A DNA stretch of 14,646 bases, taken from Colimorpha_A sp045533115 (GTDB taxonomy: Bacteria; Bacillota; Clostridia; Oscillospirales; CAG-272). The notes under the pieces are model-generated. The model was not told the DNA's origin, did not search any database, and saw only the letters and a program-made list of their open reading frames with translations. Positions 14,639 to 14,646 of the stretch are shown piece after piece. The stretch is from NCBI GenBank assembly GCA_045533115.1, contig JAZSHF010000028.1:1-14646 (forward strand). Direction: 5' to 3'. Position 1 is the first letter of the stretch. The number at the start of each line of letters is the position of its first letter. Position numbers and translations under genes: made by a program.

Positions 14639-14646
14639 ATGAGACT
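14639..14646 (+). CDS. Start of an ORF leaving the window, probable transposase gene
   Basis: ATG at 14639 with the strong ribosome site AAGGAGG nine bases upstream; only the first two codons (Met-Arg) and part of a third are in the window. The product cannot be identified. Context (palindrome and masked leader) suggests an IS200/IS605-family transposase (TnpA) or accessory ORF. Confidence 0.4.

Larger units (their letters stand above)
14506..14646 (+). mobile_element. Left end of a probable IS200/IS605-family element (truncated by window edge)
   Basis: A block unlike the preceding genome: a perfect 23-base palindrome (14516-14538), a non-coding leader of about 100 bases and then an ORF starting at 14639 whose ribosome site is locked in a 13-bp stem. 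IS200/IS605 elements lack terminal inverted repeats and instead carry subterminal hairpins that the Y1 transposase recognises; in IS200 the transposase mRNA leader folds so as to hide the start site. Both hallmarks appear here in the right order. The exact left boundary is unknown. TTAAC at 14501-14505 lies directly upstream, at the end of the tRNA terminator, and would be a reasonable cleavage tag, so the start coordinate is a guess. No transposase motif can be seen, so this is an inference from structure. Confidence 0.55.

Noticed and set aside
1..14646. CRISPR array, toxin-antitoxin, phage or defence genes
   Set aside because: No regularly spaced repeats and no ORFs of such families were seen on either strand.

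Overview
The window looks like a chromosomal segment from a Firmicute of class Clostridia, probably an Oscillospirales/Ruminococcaceae-type gut anaerobe. The evidence is strong GGAGG-type ribosome sites, sigma-A promoters of the TTGACA-17-TATAAT type, the rimP-nusA-ylxR-ylxQ-infB gene order, a peptidyl-tRNA hydrolase with a roughly 20-residue N-terminal extension, a PPDK gene, a short NusA without C-terminal repeats and a lipoprotein foldase behind mfd. The lineage is an inference from gene content and protein style; no database search was made.

Layout. The first 261 bases are the start of a leftward pyruvate phosphate dikinase gene (ppdK). A 343-base AT-rich divergent region carries a good rightward promoter (515-543), a weaker leftward one (316-344) and a small GAAA-capped hairpin at the expected 5' end of the rightward transcript. 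Everything else runs rightward. Unit 1 (605-5878) is pth, mfd and a PrsA/SurA-like lipoprotein, tightly packed. Unit 2 starts at an extended -10 promoter (5906-5934) and a leader with a 12-bp hairpin, then runs rimP, nusA, ylxR, ylxQ (L7Ae-type) and infB. It continues with only small gaps or overlaps into ygiQ (radical SAM), a DivIVA-like gene and an XRE-type regulator with a repeat-like C-terminal half. A consensus promoter then drives a tRNA-Gln(CUG) gene with its own terminator. The last ~140 bases look like the left end of an IS200/IS605-family element: a perfect palindrome, then a leader in which a 13-bp stem buries the ribosome site of an ORF that starts at 14639 and leaves the window.

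How the genes work together. pth (recycling of peptidyl-tRNA), mfd (removal of stalled RNA polymerase and repair) and the rimP-infB set (30S maturation, transcription elongation/termination, RNase P or RNA-binding accessory proteins, initiation) form a housekeeping transcription-translation block. The ygiQ-divIVA-xre extension occupies the place where rbfA and truB usually follow infB.

No defence system, CRISPR array, prophage or secondary-metabolite cluster is visible. The most unusual material is at the right edge (IS-like end with a self-masking leader) and in a few residue changes at conserved sites (Pth Q132/K133, NusA KH1 S257, tRNA-Gln C55).
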